DNA of 7,954 nt from Clostridiales bacterium (GTDB lineage Bacteria > Bacillota > Clostridia > Lachnospirales > WQUN01). The position numbers were made by a program, and so were the translations under genes. The DNA lies in NCBI GenBank assembly GCA_031254075.1, contig JAIRVD010000290.1, positions 1-7,954 of the forward strand. Direction: 5' to 3'. Below are positions 6,848-7,954 of this stretch, piece by piece (the stretch's first letter is position 1; each line of letters starts with the position of its first letter). The notes beneath the pieces were generated by a model. That model did no database searches and was not told where the DNA came from. It saw only the letters and a list, made by a program, of their open reading frames with translations.

Positions 6848-7152
6848 CGAAACAGCCGCCCCATTAACGATTTGCTCTTACCCGCTTTGCCCGGATTCTC
6901 ATAAGCAATTCCGTCAATTTCCCCCGATACCGAAAGCTCGCCGCTGTCCAAACTGATTCTGTTTACATGCAAGTTTACACCGCGAATTATTATCACGCCA
7001 AGCTCCGTTTCGCCAATCACCGACTCCTCGTCAAACGATATAACATCCGTCACTCCCAATACATTCACACTCTCACGCTTGTCAATCGTTATACTGTGCC
7101 GCGACGGCGAACGCTTCTTCTCCTCGCCCGGCATACGCATTGGTGCCGCCAT
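6844..7152 (-). CDS. yabP: Sporulation protein YabP
   Basis: This 102-residue soluble protein of the YabP/YqfC family contains the typical core: SITIDKRESVNVLGVTDVIS (20-39), then FDEESV, LGVIIIRGVNLHV (51-63) and SGELSVSGEIDGIAYE (70-85). The family is mostly beta strand and is made in the mother cell during sporulation. In Bacillus subtilis yabP is co-transcribed with yabQ under sigma-E. The proline- and arginine-containing N-terminus (1-18) precedes the conserved domain and may be disordered. The ATG at 7152 has a GGGGG (7164-7160) seven bases upstream. Later in-frame ATGs (residues 5 and 7) are possible but less well spaced. As the first gene of the operon it follows a candidate sigma-E promoter. 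Its molecular function is not known. Confidence 0.93.
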   Translation of the reverse strand: MAAPMRMPGEEKKRSPSRHSITIDKRESVNVLGVTDVISFDEESVIGETELGVIIIRGVNLHVNRISLDSGELSVSGEIDGIAYENPGKAGKSKSLMGRLFR

Positions 7153-7179
7153 AAAATTACCCCCGTTCTTGTTTATTTA

Positions 7180-7209
7180 TATATATGGACAGGAATGGGG
7201 GTTTATGAC
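7180..7209 (-). promoter_or_regulatory. Candidate sigma-E promoter for the yabP operon
   Basis: On the minus strand a -35-like GTCATAAA (7209-7202) and a -10-like CATATATA (7187-7180) are separated by 14 bases. The Bacillus sigma-E consensus is roughly (G/T)(A/C)ATATT, 13-15 bases, CATACAnT, so spacing and most positions agree. The -10 ends 27 bases before the yabP ATG, leaving room for the GGGGG ribosome site. The control by sigma-E known for yabP in Bacillus supports the reading. No convincing vegetative sigma-A promoter was found in the same stretch. Confidence 0.55.
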
Positions 7210-7355
7210 TTGTTGCGTTTTTGTTTTTTGGCATATTTGAAAACATTCATCAATTTCATTTTTCAGATTGAAGTGTGCAAAAAAATTCATAATTTGTTTT
7301 ATTATGTCGAAAGGTATGATAGAATGAAATTAATCATATGGAAACACAAATGATT

Positions 7356-7361
7356 GGTGGG
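7356..7361 (+). promoter_or_regulatory. Ribosome-binding site deciding the start of the plus-strand membrane gene
   Basis: GGTGGG lies six bases before the ATG at 7368 and three before the ATG at 7365. It would fall inside the gene if translation began at the earlier ATGs at 7338 or 7350, so it argues against those starts. Confidence 0.5.
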
Positions 7362-7367
7362 ATTATG

Positions 7368-7946
7368 ATGAATGAACTATTTGTTACGGCAGTGATATCT
7401 GCAACCATTAGTGCACTATTGACCTATGCAATTAGCCATATGAAAAAAATAATTACTTTTATCTCCTATCACTTTTCGCCAAGAACAAGGCATCTTATTG
7501 TAAACGTTTGGTATGTTTATCATCGCACGTACGATGATAATATAGAAAAACTGAGAAGAGAAAAATGGAACATTGAACCATCATCAAGTGGGTTTAGGGT
7601 AACAGCAGTAGATGAAGACGATTCAAGTCATGCTTATGAAGGATACTTGAAAGTTGATGAGTATTCTAATTTAGATGGTAAAATGGATGGTGTCAGATTT
7701 AGAGACCCTTATCGAATAATGATTAAGAGTCCTGTTCCGGGCAGGAATATTTATGCGATAGTGCTTGGACTTGATATGGATTCAAATGTGGTTGCAACAA
7801 TTTATTTGTTTTCAAAAGATAAAATTTCAGACGAGAAAGTCGCCTCTCTTTTGGATAAAAAACAAGATGGTAGTAAAACACAACTCCGTTTGTGTGCTCA
7901 ACAGGAACAACAGCCTATAGTAAAAGTCGGTTCTCCGTCTCCATAG
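7368..7946 (+). CDS. Uncharacterised single-pass membrane protein with a probable beta-rich cytoplasmic domain
   Basis: The product has about 192 residues: an N-terminal membrane segment (about 3-23), a basic stretch (HMKK, then SPRTRH), then a soluble domain rich in predicted strands. Noticeable positions are VNVWYVYHRTYDD (46-58), KWNIEPSSSGFRV (66-78), AYEGYLKV (89-96), RFRDPYRIMIKSPVPG (110-125) and IVLGLDMDSNVVATIYLFSK (131-150), followed by a short helix. The alternating pattern from the tryptophan onward suggests a barrel or sandwich fused to one membrane anchor, on the cytoplasmic side by the positive-inside rule. No catalytic motif is seen and no named family is recognised. Minimal antiviral effectors such as Cap15 share this general plan, but that is only a hypothesis. 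Arginine is mostly AGA/AGG, while the neighbouring operon favours CGN codons, so the gene may have been acquired by transfer. ATG starts at 7338, 7350 and 7365 are also possible. Confidence 0.8.
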   Translation: MNELFVTAVISATISALLTYAISHMKKIITFISYHFSPRTRHLIVNVWYVYHRTYDDNIEKLRREKWNIEPSSSGFRVTAVDEDDSSHAYEGYLKVDEYSNLDGKMDGVRFRDPYRIMIKSPVPGRNIYAIVLGLDMDSNVVATIYLFSKDKISDEKVASLLDKKQDGSKTQLRLCAQQEQQPIVKVGSPSP

Positions 7947-7954
7947 CTAATTCT

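Larger units (their letters stand above)
7153..7367. other. Divergent intergenic region between yabP and the plus-strand gene
   Basis: This 215-base, AT-rich stretch separates two divergently read genes. It holds the candidate sigma-E promoter for yabP (7180-7209) and, toward the right, a weak possible promoter for the plus-strand gene: TATGAT at 7315-7320 with TTGTTT at 7294-7299, only 15 bases apart. No RNA gene or hairpin terminator is apparent. Confidence 0.5.

Noticed and set aside
7294..7320. TTGTTT / TATGAT as a sigma-A promoter for the plus-strand membrane gene
   Set aside because: The spacing is only 15 bases and the -35 is poor, so it is noted in the intergenic entry but not called as a feature.
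1..7954. CRISPR arrays, tRNA or rRNA genes, insertion sequences, riboswitches
   Set aside because: No regularly spaced repeats, transposase fragments, terminal inverted repeats or recognisable RNA structures were seen on either strand.

Overview
The window looks like a chromosomal segment of an endospore-forming member of the Firmicutes, probably Clostridia-like. The sporulation genes yabP and yabQ sit directly upstream of a divIC-type division gene, as in Bacillus subtilis. Base composition is moderately AT-rich, and strong GGAGG ribosome-binding sites precede several genes. The species cannot be named from the sequence.

Layout: eight tightly packed genes on the minus strand fill about 7152 down to 458. 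In transcription order they are yabP, yabQ, divIC-like, tldD, tldE (pmbA), a class II aldolase, mtnK and mtnA. Neighbouring genes overlap or lie 1 to 11 bases apart, so they are probably one operon. A good candidate sigma-E promoter (GTCATAAA, 14 bases, CATATATA) lies just ahead of yabP. At the left edge is the probable C-terminal tail of a plus-strand gene (to 113). It is followed by a 344-base stretch holding a Fur/PerR-like palindrome and a possible frameshifted Gly/Ser/Cys-rich coding remnant. At the right edge, a divergent plus-strand gene (7368-7946) encodes a small protein with one membrane segment and a probable beta-rich domain. Its codon use differs from that of the operon.

Function: the last three operon genes form a nearly complete DHAP shunt for S-adenosylmethionine by-products. 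MtnK phosphorylates 5-methylthioribose (or 5-deoxyribose), MtnA isomerises the 1-phosphate to the ribulose form, and the class II aldolase is predicted to split it into dihydroxyacetone phosphate and an aldehyde. The nucleosidase that would feed this pathway is not in the window. TldD and TldE form a zinc-dependent peptidase pair. YabP and YabQ serve spore coat/cortex formation, and the DivIC-like protein serves septation. Joining sporulation, division, peptide-processing and nucleoside-salvage genes in one transcription unit is the most notable feature. The individual genes belong to known families, and no clearly new multi-gene system is visible.
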